A stretch of 7,617 nt of DNA from Nitrosomonas sp. (lineage in GTDB: Bacteria; Pseudomonadota; Gammaproteobacteria; Burkholderiales; Nitrosomonadaceae). Location of the stretch: contig SXJH01000002.1 of the NCBI GenBank assembly GCA_005779435.1, forward strand, positions 1-7,617. Direction: 5' to 3'. Under the pieces are notes generated by a model. That model was given only the letters and a program-made list of their open reading frames with translations, did not search any database and had not been told where the DNA came from. Of the stretch, positions 6,686 through 7,617 are shown one piece after another; position 1 is the stretch's first letter; each line of letters starts with the position of its first letter. A program made the position numbers and the translations under genes.

Positions 6686-6713
6686 CTTGAAATTTCGCAT
6701 CGATCCCCCACGT
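6686..6713 (+). promoter_or_regulatory. Sigma-32 (RpoH) heat-shock promoter of clpB
   Basis: CTTGAAA (6686-6692) is the exact -35 consensus for RpoH. After a 13-base spacer, CCCCACGT (6706-6713) matches the -10 consensus CCCCATNT at all defined positions but one. Transcription should begin near 6719-6721, about 25 bases before the clpB ATG. This fits the known heat-shock control of clpB in proteobacteria. A small inverted repeat, GTAGG (6712-6716) with CCTAC (6725-6729), spans the predicted start of transcription; its meaning is unclear. Confidence 0.85.
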
Positions 6714-6743
6714 AGGCGCTAATACCTACAACGGGAGAGTTGC

Positions 6744-7617
6744 ATGCGTTTCGATAAACTGACGACAAAATTTCAGCAGGCATTTTCCGACGCGCAAAGC
6801 ATTGCCGTCGGCCAAGATAATCCGGCTATCGAGCCGCAGCATGTGTTGCTGGCGTTGCTGCAGCAGGAAGACGGCAGCACGCGTTCCTTATTGCAACGTT
6901 CCGGGGTCAATACGGCGCCGTTGCTGGAAAGCGTCAAACAAAGCGTTCAGCGTCTACCCAAGATCGAAAATCCGAGCGGCGAGGTTGCGCTTTCGCGCGC
7001 GCTGAATAATCTGTTGAACATTGCGGACAAGGAAGCGCAGAAACGCAACGATCAATTCATCGCTTCCGAGATGTTTTTGCTGGCGGCTTTGCAAGACAAA
7101 GGCGAAATCGGCGCGCTGTTTAAGCAGCATGGCGGCAATCTCGCGGCGCTGGAAAGCGCGATTAAGGCGATACGCGGCGGCGAGCAAGTCGGCAGCGCTG
7201 AGGCGGAAAGCAGCCGGGAAGCGTTGAAAAAATACACATTGGATTTAACCGAGCGCGCACGCCAAGGCAAGCTGGATCCCGTCATCGGGCGCGATGACGA
7301 AATTCGCCGCGCCATCCAGGTATTGCAGCGGCGCACTAAAAACAACCCGGTATTGATCGGTGAGCCCGGTGTCGGCAAAACCGCGATTGTCGACGGATTG
7401 GCGCAGCGCATCGTCAATGGCGAGGTGCCCGAGAGTTTGAAGGATAAGCGCGTGTTGTCGCTGGATATGGCGGCGTTGCTGGCGGGCGCCAAATACCGAG
7501 GCGAGTTTGAAGAGCGGCTCAAATCCGTGCTCAAAGAACTGGCGCAAGACGAAGGAAAGACAATCGTTTTCATCGACGAGTTGCATACCATGGTCGGCGC
7601 TGGCAAAGCGGAAGGCG
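6744..7617 (+). CDS. clpB: ATP-dependent disaggregase chaperone ClpB, 3' end cut by window
   Basis: ClpB is a hexameric cytoplasmic AAA+ chaperone that, with DnaK/DnaJ/GrpE, threads proteins out of aggregates after heat stress. The visible 291 codons cover the N-domain (about 1-145, starting MRFDKLTTKFQQAFSDAQ), a short linker, and the start of the first ATPase domain. KKYTLDLTERARQGKLDPVI is present, the Walker A motif GEPGVGKT is at 206-213, GAKYRGEFEERL (the pore-loop region) follows, and Walker B is IDELHTM with its catalytic Glu at 279. These positions equal those in E. coli ClpB, so the start is well supported. GGGAG (6733-6737) six bases before the ATG is the ribosome-binding site. E. 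coli makes a short ClpB from an internal GTG at codon 149; here codon 149 is GTC, so that product is not expected by the same start. The middle domain and second ATPase domain lie beyond the window. Expression is probably heat-inducible from the sigma-32 promoter just upstream. Confidence 0.97.
   Translation, partial: MRFDKLTTKFQQAFSDAQSIAVGQDNPAIEPQHVLLALLQQEDGSTRSLLQRSGVNTAPLLESVKQSVQRLPKIENPSGEVALSRALNNLLNIADKEAQKRNDQFIASEMFLLAALQDKGEIGALFKQHGGNLAALESAIKAIRGGEQVGSAEAESSREALKKYTLDLTERARQGKLDPVIGRDDEIRRAIQVLQRRTKNNPVLIGEPGVGKTAIVDGLAQRIVNGEVPESLKDKRVLSLDMAALLAGAKYRGEFEERLKSVLKELAQDEGKTIVFIDELHTMVGAGKAEG

Noticed and set aside
6274..6690. 138-codon plus-strand frame running from the EAL domain through the repeat element
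   Set aside because: Its first part overlaps the EAL coding region in another frame and its last part is the MITE-like sequence. It has no protein signature.
6712..6729. GTAGG/CCTAC inverted repeat near the clpB transcript start, considered as a CIRCE (HrcA) or other operator
   Set aside because: It does not match the CIRCE consensus, and five-base arms with an eight-base loop are expected by chance.
7188..7190. Internal start for a short ClpB form
   Set aside because: The codon at the position of the E. coli internal start is GTC, and no ATG or GTG lies in frame nearby.

Overview
The window looks like chromosomal DNA of a Gram-negative betaproteobacterium. Base composition is moderate. The sulfate-binding protein, ClpB and NadC all read as typical proteobacterial proteins. 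The gene set and the style of the short repeat near the right edge remind me of ammonia oxidisers (Nitrosomonas/Nitrosospira), but that placement is inference; I could not run a search. It is mostly ordinary core and accessory chromosome: no phage, CRISPR, rRNA or tRNA is visible.

Layout, left to right. The 3'-truncated quinolinate phosphoribosyltransferase gene nadC (NAD biosynthesis) is on the minus strand at 1-576, with a probable TTG start. A 204-base divergent intergenic region follows. On the plus strand come sbp (781-1785, periplasmic sulfate-binding protein) and, 45 bases on, a membrane-anchored protein with the FMN/3Fe-4S synthase domain of glutamate synthase (1831-3309). These two are probably co-transcribed. 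After a 128-base gap is a large inner-membrane cyclic-di-GMP enzyme (3438-6530) with a periplasmic sensor, PAS, GAF-like, GGDEF and EAL domains, and both catalytic centres look intact. The last gene is clpB (6744 to the window end), the heat-shock disaggregase, cut off in its first ATPase domain.

The most notable structure is between the last two genes. A 143-base element (6531-6673) has imperfect terminal inverted repeats of about 28 bases and is flanked by a direct TTAA duplication, so it looks like a MITE (non-autonomous insertion element) of IS5-group type. Its target TTAA contains the TAA stop of the cyclic-di-GMP gene, so the stop survived the insertion. Its right edge lies 12 bases before the -35 box of a near-consensus sigma-32 heat-shock promoter (6686-6713) that serves clpB. 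Removing the element would place the heat-shock promoter directly behind the upstream stop codon.

Functionally the genes form separate units: cofactor synthesis (nadC), sulfate uptake plus an orphan flavoenzyme, second-messenger signalling, and protein quality control. I found no convincing undescribed multi-gene system. The points most worth checking are the MITE, the start of the GGDEF-EAL gene (an out-of-frame 34-codon ORF has the better ribosome-binding site), and the role of the orphan membrane-tethered glutamate-synthase-like flavoenzyme.
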